Assembly: GCF_003343245.1 (NCBI RefSeq)
Contig: NZ_CP024901.1
Span: 3,472,001-3,536,000, forward strand
Reading direction: 5' to 3'
Origin: Photorhabdus laumondii subsp. laumondii
GTDB lineage: Bacteria; Pseudomonadota; Gammaproteobacteria; Enterobacterales; Enterobacteriaceae
DNA length: 64,000 nucleotides
The notes below the pieces were generated by a model. That model was not told the DNA's origin and did not search any database. It was given only the letters and a program-made list of their open reading frames with translations. The position numbers and the translations under genes are program-made. This document shows positions 29,267 through 37,038 of this stretch, piece after piece. How positions within the stretch are numbered: the stretch's first letter is position 1; every line of letters begins with the position of its first letter.

Positions 29267-29862
29267 ATGTTATTATATACCTCCATACCTCGTATTCTTG
29301 GCACCTGTTTTTATTACTCACCGAAATCAGAACAAGTCCGCCCACTAATTCCATTGCTTATCGATATTGATAAATTATTTCCCTAGTCAAATAACCGCAA
29401 AATAGAAAATCTGACAAAAAAGCTCGCGACCTTCTCAGCCGAATCTCTACAATATGACGACTCTATCTTGTTCCAAGGACAAGGCGTTATGCCAACCCAC
29501 CTTGGGGATCGGTTTATCTGGACAGAGAAAACGTGTTATCAGGTGCAAGCACACTGGCTTACCGGGAATTTCTGGCAAAACAGAATATTGTCATGTCCAG
29601 TGAACAACGGGAACCCGAAGATCAATTCAGTCTGATACTGCTGGCTTTGGTTTACATTTTGGAACAAGGACATAAACCCGCTGCACGTACATTGTTAGAA
29701 CAGCACTTACTGCCTTGGGCTTACCATTATCTGGAATTGATGCAGACAACCAAACTAGAAAATGATTTTTATCCCATTTTAGCCACTATTGCTATTGACT
29801 ATTTAAAAACACTGCAAACTGAATTAAAACTCATTCCGGCAAGACTAAAATTATTTTGCTAA
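29267..29862 (+). pseudogene. TorD/DmsD-family redox-enzyme chaperone, pseudogene
   Basis: Chaperone for maturation of a molybdoenzyme such as DMSO reductase. The frame starts at the ATG 29267 with IPRILGTCFYYSPKSEQVRPL, similar to DmsD residues about 12-35, and hits a TAG at 29384. Similarity continues in the same frame (about DDSILFQGQGVMPT), then shifts frame near 29500, continuing as PPWGSVYLDRENVLSGASTLAYREFL and EPEDQFSLILLALV to the stop at 29862. One stop plus one frameshift make it non-functional. No dmsABC genes are nearby. Confidence 0.75.
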
Positions 29863-30284
29863 CACTTTTATTATTCCACAACAAATGCTCCGGGTGATAA
29901 ATTTAGTAACAACTAATAAATATACATTCTCCCGGAATTCAACTCCCATTTAATCAACTCATCCTTTATAACAACGAATTTATACCAGAAAAATCTTTAT
30001 AATCCGTCCTCGTTCCATTGAACGTTATAGCTCTATTGCCGTATATAAAACTATTTAGCTGATTTTTATGTTATTTATTATTGGCTATGGATAACAGGCA
30101 GCCAATAGAATGATCTTATGCGCTAAAAAAACCGTCTATTAATTCATAAATTAGTAAACATTAAATACTCATATAGAGGATTTATTAAATTTCTAAAAAA
30201 AACTTAGCCATAAACTTTATTTCATTGAATGTCTGTTTCCATTACATGGAAAGATTAACAATGTAAACAACACGAGGTAAAAAT
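29863..30284. other. Intergenic region upstream of the protease gene
   Basis: About 420 AT-rich bases. It must hold the protease promoter; GAGGT stands just before the ATG at 30285. I see no gene, repeat or convincing operator. Confidence 0.4.
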
Positions 30285-31811
30285 ATGAAGAAAATTTTTT
30301 TAGCTACACTTATTACAGGGATTGTATCAGCAAGTTTTTTTGCACAAGCACTTCCCGAAAATAACAGCGAGCATATTGCTGATCTGCAAGACAATACCAG
30401 CAACGAAGCTCCACTATTAAAATCTACCGATCCGGGCGCTGAGCGATTTAAGCATGTCGGAAAACTGAGCGGTCGCGGCCAATGTACCGCGACACTTATT
30501 GCCGGTTCAGAAACCCCTGATGCCAATCAACAAGCACTTATTCTTTCCGCGGGCCATTGTTTTGATTCTTCATTAGATACCAATGAAGTCATCATTGATC
30601 AACCTGTAGGCCCAGGTTGGACATACACGCCAAACTACTTCATTGACTTAATTAATGAACACCAACCTGTTGATGTTGATAGAGTTTTATACGCAACAAT
30701 GAAAGGCGGCGACCTTGCGGTTTTCAGACTTAAAGCAACGTATGGTGAGTTGGCAAAGCGCGGAATACTGCCGGTAACCTTACAAAAAGATCATGAACCA
30801 TCGGCATTAGAATTAACCAGCCAGCAGATTGAACTTGCTCATATTCCGGTCAATGGCATAGAGAGTGATAAACGTTACCTGCGCTATTCGGCTTGCAACA
30901 TTACTGGAAAAGCTTCGCTTGTATATGAAGGCATATGGGCTTGGTCTCCGGCCGCTGCGGTTAATTGCGCCGGTGTTGCAGGAGGAACTTCGGGTTCACC
31001 GGTTATGTTAAAAGATCAATCCAAGATAATTGGTGTATTAAATACCACCGTCGATCGAAGTTACTGGGGTTGCGGTCTTAACCGGCCTTGTGAATTTATT
31101 ATCGATCACAGTTTCTCACGTACAGGTGCCAGCTATTATATGCCTATTGATAAAATTGCACGTGCATTTACTTCTGATGGAAAACTGGATTTAAGTAAAT
31201 TTGATGATGGCAAAGGGATCACTATTAACACCAGCGGCCCATTAATTACAAAGGGTACCGTTAACAACAAACCTGTCACCTGGAATTTACGCCTTGAAGA
31301 GAAAGGTTTTGATAATATTCGCTATAAAAGAGGACTTGCGAGTAATGTTGATTGTACCGATCCTAAAGGATACAGCAAACCTGTTCCAGTCACGACACAA
31401 CCGCTGGAAAAACTTACCGTTCCTTCCAAAGAAGGGATATATACCATGTGTGTCATTGGGCAACATTCTGCAAATAAACGCTGGCAGAGTACATCTAACG
31501 CATCAATAAAACTACGTGAAATTGATAACACCCTTCCGGGAATAAGACCGGATTCAACATTACTTTTTCAAACAGATGATAGCTGGGTTATCGACCTCAG
31601 ATTTAGACCTTGGGAAGTTGTTGATATACGTTATAAAGCAGGCCCAAGAAAATCGACAAAATGCGATGATTATAAAAATTACTCTACTTATAGAAGAGTA
31701 CCGATTACGATTAAAAAGAAAGACTCTCCAATACGCTTTTGTATGTATGGCTTAGATCAAGCAGGCAACATAGGTGCAATATTTTTTGAGGACTTTGGAG
31801 AACAAAAATAA
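30285..31811 (+). CDS. Secreted trypsin-like serine protease
   Basis: 508 aa with a Sec signal peptide (residues 1-22, likely cleaved after FFAQA). The chymotrypsin-fold domain carries the triad: His91 in LILSAGHCFD, Asp143 in GGDLAVFRL and Ser236 in AGGTSGSPVM. Paired cysteines occur near the histidine and before the serine (CNITGK, VNCAG). After about residue 320 there is a C-terminal region of two related beta-rich modules (NIRYKRGLASNVDCTDPKGY and DIRYKAGPRKSTKCDDYKNY with ...YTMCVIG and ...RFCMYGLD), perhaps substrate or surface binding. Likely exported and acting on host or competitor proteins; the target is unknown. Confidence 0.85.
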   Translation: MKKIFLATLITGIVSASFFAQALPENNSEHIADLQDNTSNEAPLLKSTDPGAERFKHVGKLSGRGQCTATLIAGSETPDANQQALILSAGHCFDSSLDTNEVIIDQPVGPGWTYTPNYFIDLINEHQPVDVDRVLYATMKGGDLAVFRLKATYGELAKRGILPVTLQKDHEPSALELTSQQIELAHIPVNGIESDKRYLRYSACNITGKASLVYEGIWAWSPAAAVNCAGVAGGTSGSPVMLKDQSKIIGVLNTTVDRSYWGCGLNRPCEFIIDHSFSRTGASYYMPIDKIARAFTSDGKLDLSKFDDGKGITINTSGPLITKGTVNNKPVTWNLRLEEKGFDNIRYKRGLASNVDCTDPKGYSKPVPVTTQPLEKLTVPSKEGIYTMCVIGQHSANKRWQSTSNASIKLREIDNTLPGIRPDSTLLFQTDDSWVIDLRFRPWEVVDIRYKAGPRKSTKCDDYKNYSTYRRVPITIKKKDSPIRFCMYGLDQAGNIGAIFFEDFGEQK

Positions 31812-31836
31812 ATTTTTAAAATGGGCCTGCATTTGC

Positions 31837-31968
31837 GCTGAGAAATCCCCACAAACTCAGCGCTAATAAATCAAAACCTTATTTCGATAGATTTTGGCAA
31901 AATGGTTTAATACATTGTCGAGAGCTATCACTAGTAAAATTAGCGGAGAATGTCGTAAGATATTCTCC
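31837..31968 (-). repeat. IS remnant, distal end (repeat of 34333-34468)
   Basis: Closely similar to 34333-34468, including AATAAATCAAAACCTTATTT and ATCACTAGTAAAATTAGCGG. It ends with a 25-bp imperfect palindrome beginning CGGAGAATGTCG (31944-31968) that occurs again, identical, at 33288-33312. Together with 33288-33451 it corresponds to one complete copy of the 34333-34602 repeat, split by the DNA in between. Confidence 0.7.
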
Positions 31969-31981
31969 ACCATACCGCTGA

Positions 31982-32015
31982 CAAACCTCGTTGAAAATAA
32001 CGGGGTTTGTTTCTT
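31982..32015 (+). terminator. Rho-independent terminator
   Basis: CAAACC-TCGTT pairs with AACGG-GGTTTG across a short A-rich loop, followed by TTTCTTTT. About 170 bp after the protease gene, separated from it by IS debris. Confidence 0.5.
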
Positions 32016-32163
32016 TTATTATGAATCATAATGCCATCCATTTTCCTCATTAACCCGATGTAATCCTCCACCAAGGCGTTATTTTCGCCTATCCTGCAAT
32101 AAAATACTCGCTCTCCTGAGATAAAAACAACACAGCATTGCGACCAGCAAGGCTATCTTCTTA

Positions 32164-32471
32164 ATATTTTGGGCTATAGATAACAGGACAGCCATTATTG
32201 TGGCAATACAATGGGGCAACTAATTCGCGGATAAATTCGAAATCAATAGCGGCATCGACTTGACGGACTATACCCGTTATCTTTCAAGTTGCCTCTTTGT
32301 TGGCTGCACTCCCTCACCCCGGTCACATAGTTATCTATGCTCCCGGGGATTCGCTCCCTTGCCGCCGCGATGCATCTCGAAATCCATAGGGTATAAATGA
32401 TTTTTAGGAACCAGCTCGTCAAGCGAGAGTGTTTCTGGCGGGAAAGTCTGGAGAGTGGGTGTTCTTAACAA
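32164..32471 (-). pseudogene. IS1182-like transposase N-terminus, interrupted by ERIC
   Basis: Reading the minus strand, a frame runs LRTPTLQTFPPETLSLDELVPKNH up to 32396. It then meets an ERIC element (32269-32395) and resumes as VRQVDAAIDFEFIRELVAPL before ending at a TAA. Removing the ERIC and one copy of a duplicated TA restores the codons for NH-L-VR and an uninterrupted frame. The sequence matches the N-terminus of IS1182-family transposases (LVRxVDAAIDFxFIxxxxAPLY). The rest of the transposase is missing. Confidence 0.7.
32269..32395 (-). repeat. ERIC element, complete, inserted in a transposase frame
   Basis: 127 bp from TATACCCGTTATCTTTC to AATCCATAGGGTATA. It lies within the transposase remnant, and its boundaries are consistent with insertion at a TA dinucleotide that was duplicated. 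Confidence 0.9.
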
Positions 32472-32556
32472 GGTGGCAAGCCCCGTTTAGTGAACGGAAC
32501 TTAATTAAAACAGAGTGCCGGATAAAAAAACAGCACTTTGTCAATAATCTGATATT
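32466..32556 (-). repeat. IS end repeat, copy 1 (left of higBA)
   Basis: About 90 bp similar to 33202-33287: GGCAAGCCCCGTTTAGTGAACGG versus GGCAAGCTCCGTCTGGTGAACGG in short blocks, then TTAAAACAGAG, GCCGGATAAAAAAAC and CAGCACTTTGTCAATAATCTGA. On the minus strand it is the DNA just upstream of the transposase start, so it is probably the left end of the IS. Confidence 0.7.
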
Positions 32557-32633
32557 ATTTCATCAGAAAAATGTTGTTGCGCAATGATCGACACGTGTTA
32601 TGCTGTCTCTCGTAACGCAACAGGACTCAAACA

Positions 32634-32912
32634 ATGATTAAAAGTTGGAAGCATAAAGGGCTACGAAAGTATTATGAGAAGGGAACCACGGCGGGAATTG
32701 TTGCACACCACGCTAACAGGCTAGACCTACTGTTAAACGCATTAGATTTAGCAAGCGGCCTGAATGATTTAAGTTTACCGAGTTTTCAACTTCACCCACT
32801 TACAGGAGATCGAAAGAGTATTTGGGCGGTAAGCGTATCGGGTAACTGGAGGTTAACTTTCGAATTTAACGATGGTGATGTTTATATACTGAACTACGAG
32901 GACTATCATTAA
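32634..32912 (+). CDS. higB: HigB-type toxin (RelE superfamily)
   Basis: 92-aa ribosome-dependent mRNA interferase of the HigB family. It has SWKHKGLRKYYEKGTTAGI at the N-terminus, the central LSLPSFQLHPLTGDRKSIWAVSVSGNWRLTFEF block with the basic and aromatic residues typical of the family, and VYILNYEDYH at the end. It overlaps the higA ATG (TAATG). Complete and apparently functional. Confidence 0.9.
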   Translation: MIKSWKHKGLRKYYEKGTTAGIVAHHANRLDLLLNALDLASGLNDLSLPSFQLHPLTGDRKSIWAVSVSGNWRLTFEFNDGDVYILNYEDYH

Positions 32913-33202
32913 TGACTAAACGTATGCCACCCCATCCGGGGCGCTATATCTCTGACGAGATAGAGCACTTAAATATTAGTCTTAGAGCGCTTGCTCGTGC
33001 ACTGGATGTCTCACCGTCAACTATTGGGCGTGTTGTTGAAGGTAGCGCGGCAGTAACGCCAGGAATGGCCGTTCGTTTAGCCAACGTGATCGGCAGTACG
33101 CCGGAAATGTGGCTGAGACTCCAGGAAGCGTATAGCTTGGCACAAGTTAAACAGGAAATAGATTTAACTCGTCTCACTCCCCTGTTTACGCCAATACCTT
33201 AA
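32912..33202 (+). CDS. higA: HigA-type antitoxin
   Basis: 96-aa XRE-family antitoxin beginning MTKRMPPHPGRYISDEIEHL. The helix-turn-helix covers ISLRALARALDVSPSTIGRVVEG, and TPEMWLRLQEAYSLAQ is the standard HigA tail. Toxin-first order with a 1-bp overlap is the normal higBA arrangement. The pair is bracketed by IS end repeats at 32466-32556 and 33202-33287. Confidence 0.92.
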   Translation: MTKRMPPHPGRYISDEIEHLNISLRALARALDVSPSTIGRVVEGSAAVTPGMAVRLANVIGSTPEMWLRLQEAYSLAQVKQEIDLTRLTPLFTPIP

Positions 33203-33287
33203 CATGGCGGCAAGCTCCGTCTGGTGAACGGAGCTGAATTAAAACAGAGCGCCGGATAAAAAAACCAGCACTTTGTCAATAATCTGA
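33202..33287 (-). repeat. IS end repeat, copy 2 (right of higBA)
   Basis: Direct repeat of 32466-32556. On the minus strand it begins with an ATGTTAAG that would be the start of the missing transposase, so a second IS end of the same element lies on this side of higBA. Confidence 0.65.
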
Positions 33288-33451
33288 CGGAGAATGTCGT
33301 AAGATATTCTCCGTAATATCAAATAAGAAATAACTCGTCTCGATTTAAGGCTATTTGCCTGATATCTCAAGTTAAGGCCCTTTATTTTCAGCATTGTATA
33401 CTATTAACCAAAGGATTATCGTACTCAGCGTGGCTAATAAACTCAGGATGA
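33288..33451 (-). repeat. IS4-like transposase C-terminal remnant, proximal part
   Basis: Nearly identical to 34444-34602. On the minus strand it reads KGLNLRYQANSLKSRRVISY, which resembles the C-terminus of IS4-family transposases (ENKGLHLRYQAN then RRVLSxxxL). It begins with the same 25-bp palindrome found at 31944-31968. Confidence 0.6.
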
Positions 33452-33657
33452 GTAAGCGCCCTTCTAAGTGACTATAAAATCCAAAACCAAAAGCGCCACT
33501 TTTTCACCATGAGAGTTCTGCTCTATCTGCATTCGGTGACTGTAATGATGATAGATACATCACAAGTTCTTGAGTGGGTAAAACAGAAATACCCTGCTAT
33601 CATGGGGAAAGATAGCAATCAATAAACGAGATCACGTGGTTCCAAATAAGAAGTGAT
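33452..33657 (+). other. Short non-genic stretch with a 26-codon frame
   Basis: About 205 bp between IS debris and the next gene. A frame of about 26 codons (MMIDTSQVLEWVKQKY...) is visible near 33550, followed by a stop. It could be the 5' end of a broken gene; I do not recognise it. Confidence 0.3.
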
Positions 33658-33918
33658 TTGCCATTTAAAACAGGCGGCAATAGTGGTGATGGAGGCAGCA
33701 ACGATATGTTTGAAATCAGAGTAAAAAAACTTAAAGATGATCTAAACCTCATCAAAACCGATCTCGCAGTTATGAAAGCTAACTATGCAACAAAGGAAGA
33801 TATCGCATCTGTGAGAATTGAGGTTCACCAATCTATTGCAACTCAAACCAAATGGATTGCCGCCACAATGTTAGGAATAACTGGTCTGGCAATTGGTATT
33901 GCAAAGCTTATCTTCTAA
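33658..33918 (+). CDS. Small coiled-coil protein with C-terminal membrane anchor
   Basis: 86 aa if it starts at TTG 33658; an ATG at 33706 preceded by GGAGG at 10 bp gives 70 aa. After a glycine-rich start (GGNSGDGGSND) comes a heptad-like helix (VKKLKDDLNLIKTDLAVMKANYATKEDI) and a C-terminal transmembrane helix (WIAATMLGITGLAIGIAKLIF). Similar small proteins are common in prophages, sometimes next to lysis genes. No partner genes are here. Confidence 0.6.
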   Translation: MPFKTGGNSGDGGSNDMFEIRVKKLKDDLNLIKTDLAVMKANYATKEDIASVRIEVHQSIATQTKWIAATMLGITGLAIGIAKLIF

Positions 33919-34091
33919 AGACATATCACCTATTACTCACCCGGTAGGGTGGTTTTTCAAAGACACACAGTGAACAGGCAACCGAGAAAAGAATGGACAC
34001 ATACTTCAACGCATTTACGAGTGGGCTGTGGTGAGTTGATAGGATTAGTGATATATTTCGAGAATCTACAATAGGTTCATGAGGGAATGTG

Positions 34092-34298
34092 ATGTATTTT
34101 GAAGGCTTTGGATGGTATGTGTTTATGTCTCTTTTCGTATGCGGTTGGATCACTGTCCCCATCGGGCTAATATCTTCCTATGCTGTGTATAAATACAAGA
34201 ACCCAATAATTAAAATTATATGTACGTTAATAGCGTTAGCATTTTTAATTCCTGTAATTGCCGCTTTATTGGGTTCGATGGGATTAGTTGAATTTTAA
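34092..34298 (+). CDS. Small hydrophobic membrane protein
   Basis: 68 aa from the ATG at 34092 (GAGGGA upstream). Two hydrophobic segments, about residues 9-31 and 42-64, with a short basic loop YKYKNPIIK between. No family recognised. It is followed within 40 bp by an IS remnant. Confidence 0.5.
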   Translation: MYFEGFGWYVFMSLFVCGWITVPIGLISSYAVYKYKNPIIKIICTLIALAFLIPVIAALLGSMGLVEF

Positions 34299-34332
34299 AT
34301 AATAAACGAAGTTAAAAACCGACCTCGCAAAT

Positions 34333-34602
34333 ACGCTGAGGGGAATCCCCATAAACTCAGCATTAATAAATCAAAACCTTATTTCGATAGATTTTGTCGA
34401 GATGGTTTAATACATTATCGAGAACTATCACTAGTAAAATTAGCGGAGAATGTCGTAAGACATTCTCCGTAATATCAAATAAGAAATAACTCGTCTCGAC
34501 TTAAGGCTATTTGCCTGATATCTCAGGTGAAGCCCTTTATTTTCAGCATTGTATACCACTAGCCAAAAGATTATCGTACTCAGCGTGGCTAATAAACTCA
34601 GG
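34333..34602 (-). repeat. IS4-like transposase C-terminus and IS end, complete repeat copy
   Basis: Continuous version of the repeat that is split at 31837-31968 and 33288-33451. The minus strand encodes LLATLSTIIFWLVVYNAENKG and HLRYQANSLKSRRVISYLIL before a stop, followed by a non-coding IS end. The upstream transposase is missing; the frame is open to about 34655. Confidence 0.6.
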
Positions 34603-34705
34603 ACGGATTTTTCAGAGCGTTTGCTGATTTTTTCATTTTTACTGACAAATATCAATTCAATTAAAACGTCTCAGTTTTTTCAAGTTTAATATGATAAACA
34701 TCACC

Positions 34706-34832
34706 TATACCCTATGGATTTCAAGATGCATGGCGACGGCAAGGGAGCGAATCCCCGGGAGCATAGATAACGATGTGACCGGGGTGAGCGAGTGCAGCCA
34801 ACAAAGAAGCAACTTGAAAGATGACGGGTATA
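34706..34832 (+). repeat. ERIC element, complete
   Basis: 127 bp from TATACCCTATGGATTTC to GATGACGGGTATA, in the same orientation as the next one 184 bp away. Confidence 0.9.
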
Positions 34833-35016
34833 TAATCATATTAATACAACAAACATACAGATGATGTTTTTATAATTGATGGAATTATTTTGAAATTAGA
34901 TAAAACCAATTTGTTATTATTTACATAATAAACCACATCCGTAAAAGATGCATTCACAAACATTTCATCAGGATGTGCATTTAAAAAAACAATTCAACAG
35001 ATAAAAATATGAATTA

Positions 35017-35143
35017 TATACCCTATGGATTTCAAGATGCATCGCGACGGCAAGGGAGTGAATCCCCGGGAGCATAGCAAACTATGTGACCGGGGTGAGC
35101 GAGCGCAGCCAACAAAGAGGCAACTTGAAGGATAACGGGTATA
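35017..35143 (+). repeat. ERIC element, complete
   Basis: 127 bp from TATACCCTATGGATTTC to GATAACGGGTATA, upstream of the secreted-protein gene. Confidence 0.9.
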
Positions 35144-35314
35144 CTTATAATTACGATATCAATAACGTCCAACAACACTTGCTTAAGTACAAATAAAATA
35201 ACTCTACTGGGATCAGCTCTTAATATCCTATGGAAGCTATCTGATGGGTGAAAATTGACCCACAAAAATCACCTAATGAGGTTCCGAATAATTTCATCAA
35301 AGGAGTTTATTAAT

Positions 35315-35887
35315 ATGATCACTTTGAAAACGTTAATTGGTACAACTATTGTGATTCTAGCTTCGTCAACACAATTAGCTTTAGCTGCTGAGACAAAAGA
35401 AAACATTACCGATAAGGAGGCAACATTAGAAGTTTCAGAAAGTAGAATTTCTAATTTATCAGCCACATATGCACTACAAATTAAAAACTCATCAGCGACA
35501 AAGAGTATTACTCTTGTTACGCAATCATCTAATTGCATGTACGATAGTGGAGATGAAAAAATACGCTTAGAGGCAGGTAAAACCTATCTGGGAAATTTAC
35601 AGGATAATAATAACTGGATAGATGGATGTACAAATGAAACTAAAACTGTCGATTGGAGTGTTAGTTATATTAATGTTGCCAATACCGACACAGAAAATTA
35701 TACACTAACATTTCGGCATGGTCGTGGTCATGCAAATTCAGATGGATCTGGCCCTGAATGGTATACATTGATTAAAGGGTGTCCTGATATAGTTGAAAAT
35801 GCTATTTGCGGAGGACAGATTTGTTATAACAGCCAAGCTTATTGGGTAAGAAATCGAAGTGTAAATATAGAGCTTTCCGTTAAATAA
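35315..35887 (+). CDS. Secreted hypothetical protein, cysteine-containing
   Basis: 190 aa from the ATG at 35315, preceded by AAAGGAG. Signal peptide MITLKTLIGTTIVILASSTQ with LALAAET cleavage at about residue 25. The mature part is beta-rich with five cysteines (SNCMYD, DGCTNE, KGCPD, AICGGQICYN contributes two), likely forming disulfides in the periplasm or outside. I recognise no family; a small beta-sandwich such as an aegerolysin-like fold is possible but not supported by a motif. A strong inverted repeat follows the gene. Confidence 0.65.
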   Translation: MITLKTLIGTTIVILASSTQLALAAETKENITDKEATLEVSESRISNLSATYALQIKNSSATKSITLVTQSSNCMYDSGDEKIRLEAGKTYLGNLQDNNNWIDGCTNETKTVDWSVSYINVANTDTENYTLTFRHGRGHANSDGSGPEWYTLIKGCPDIVENAICGGQICYNSQAYWVRNRSVNIELSVK

Positions 35888-35921
35888 ATTTGGATGTGTT
35901 AGTTGAAACTTTATCTAAAAT

Positions 35922-35981
35922 TGAGAGTTACCTGTTTTGATATGGTTACCAAATCCCATACAAGATTACAGGTAACTCTCA
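35922..35981 (+). terminator. Inverted repeat after the secreted-protein gene
   Basis: TGAGAGTTACCTGT (35922-35935) and ACAGGTAACTCTCA (35968-35981) are perfect 14-bp arms with a 32-nt loop, followed by GTTTATTTC. It is a plausible terminator although the loop is long. Confidence 0.5.
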
Positions 35982-36301
35982 GTTTATTTCGTTATAACAA
36001 ATCTCCAGAATCAGAATACGCAAATCAGAAAAAAATAGTGACTAATACAGATCATAGCCAATCTGTTTCCACCATGATTGGGAAAGGCACGCATTTTGCC
36101 AATATATGTGCTCTACTTTGACCATTTTTAGGTTATTTTATGAACAATAGCTGTTCACAATTAAACCATTTGCAATTCTGTTCCCCATAATCGTCATTTT
36201 GGTCATTTATTAACACACAGATATACCCAGTTTTTACCCTTTCAATCCCCATTTAATGCCCCAGCACACTGCTTCAACACGATTTATTGTTAATTTATAA
36301 A
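35982..36301. other. Region without a gene left of the first tail-fibre cassette
   Basis: About 320 bp. Its right part (about 36195-36255, TCATTTTGGTCATTTATT then CAGTTTTTACCCTTT) resembles 51505-51575, the DNA before crossover site 3, so it looks like a diverged copy of the cassette flank. Otherwise nothing is visible. Confidence 0.4.
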
Positions 36302-36327
36302 TTCTATAAAACCTTGGTTTAACAGAA
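36302..36327 (+). promoter_or_regulatory. Putative invertase crossover site 1
   Basis: 26 bp: TTCTATAAAACC, the central TT, then GGTTTAACAGAA. Both half-sites and the central dinucleotide resemble the hix/gix sites recognised by Hin and Gin serine invertases. Plus orientation, at the exact 5' border of fibre cassette 1. Confidence 0.65.
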
Positions 36328-37038
36328 ACCGTCAATCTGGCGAAAAATTCAGCGCAACAAAGCTTTGTTGATGCTAATTTTGCACGTGGAAATGTTGAAA
36401 TTGTTAATACTAAGAGCATATATCCGCGAATCAATTTCTTCCCACCATTGGGTAAAGAATCTCGTGGATTCTTTGCGATTGAAGCAGATCTGACAAATGA
36501 TAATACGCAATCTATTTATTTATATAAGAGGAATGTCGCGGGTAATAATATTTATCTCATTAATTTTCCTAATAAAAGCGGTATATTAGCGACAATTGAT
36601 GATATAACTGCGCCAGTCGGCGTCCCACTTCCGTATCCATCCCGTTATACACCCGCAGGCTATCTTACGTGTAATGGTCAAGCATTTGATAAATCTAGAT
36701 ACCCCCAACTAGCCATAGCTTATCCGTCAGGAATACTGCCAGATTTACGCGGTGAATTTATCCGTGGTTGGGATGACAGCCGAGGGGTAGATATGGGACG
36801 CGGAATGTTGTCTTGGCAGCCAGCAGGGATTCAAGATCATATGCACTATAAGGTGATTTCAAAACAAGTCGTTGAAGACCTTGTACTTGCGGGAAATCAA
36901 TCGTGGGGAACCGAGAAAAACAGTACATATACACGTTCACTAGATCAAAACATATCGACTGGCGGAGTAATCGGAACAACTGTAAATGAAACCCGCCCCC
37001 GCAATATTGCATTTAACTACATAGTGAGAGCAGCATAA
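36310..37038 (+). pseudogene. Tail-fibre C-terminal cassette 1 (no N-terminus)
   Basis: The frame opens only after a TAA at 36307, inside the crossover site. It reads NLGLTETVNLAKNSAQQSF, then a fibre shaft and a phage tail-collar type tip (PAGYLTCNGQAFDKSRYPQL, LPDLRGEFIRGWDDSRGVD) ending RPRNIAFNYIVRAA. LGLTETV is in the same frame as in the complete fibre at 53229-54665, so the cassette could be joined to its N-terminus. As it stands it has no start domain and should be silent. Its stop overlaps the tfa start (TAATG). Confidence 0.75.

Larger units (their letters stand above)
31812..32163. other. Transposase remnants and terminator downstream of the protease
   Basis: No intact gene. The stretch contains the left part of a repeated IS end (31837-31968), a plus-strand hairpin terminator and unassigned sequence up to the next transposase remnant. 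Confidence 0.5.
34603..35314. other. Non-coding region holding two ERIC elements
   Basis: Apart from the ERICs at 34706 and 35017, I see only AT-rich DNA; the promoter of the 35315 gene should lie near 35144-35300. Confidence 0.5.

Noticed and set aside
34440..34655. 71-codon minus-strand frame as a small membrane protein gene
   Set aside because: The sequence looks like the C-terminus of an IS4-type transposase and recurs, with stops, at 33288-33451; it is better called an IS remnant.
7924..35143. Recurring ~127-bp palindromic repeats as a possible CRISPR array or novel small RNA family
   Set aside because: They are dispersed, in both orientations, and match ERIC ends and centre; there is no regular spacer pattern and no cas gene.
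35903..36121. 72-codon frame after the secreted-protein gene
   Set aside because: It runs through the long inverted repeat, has no ribosome-binding site, and reads like random sequence.
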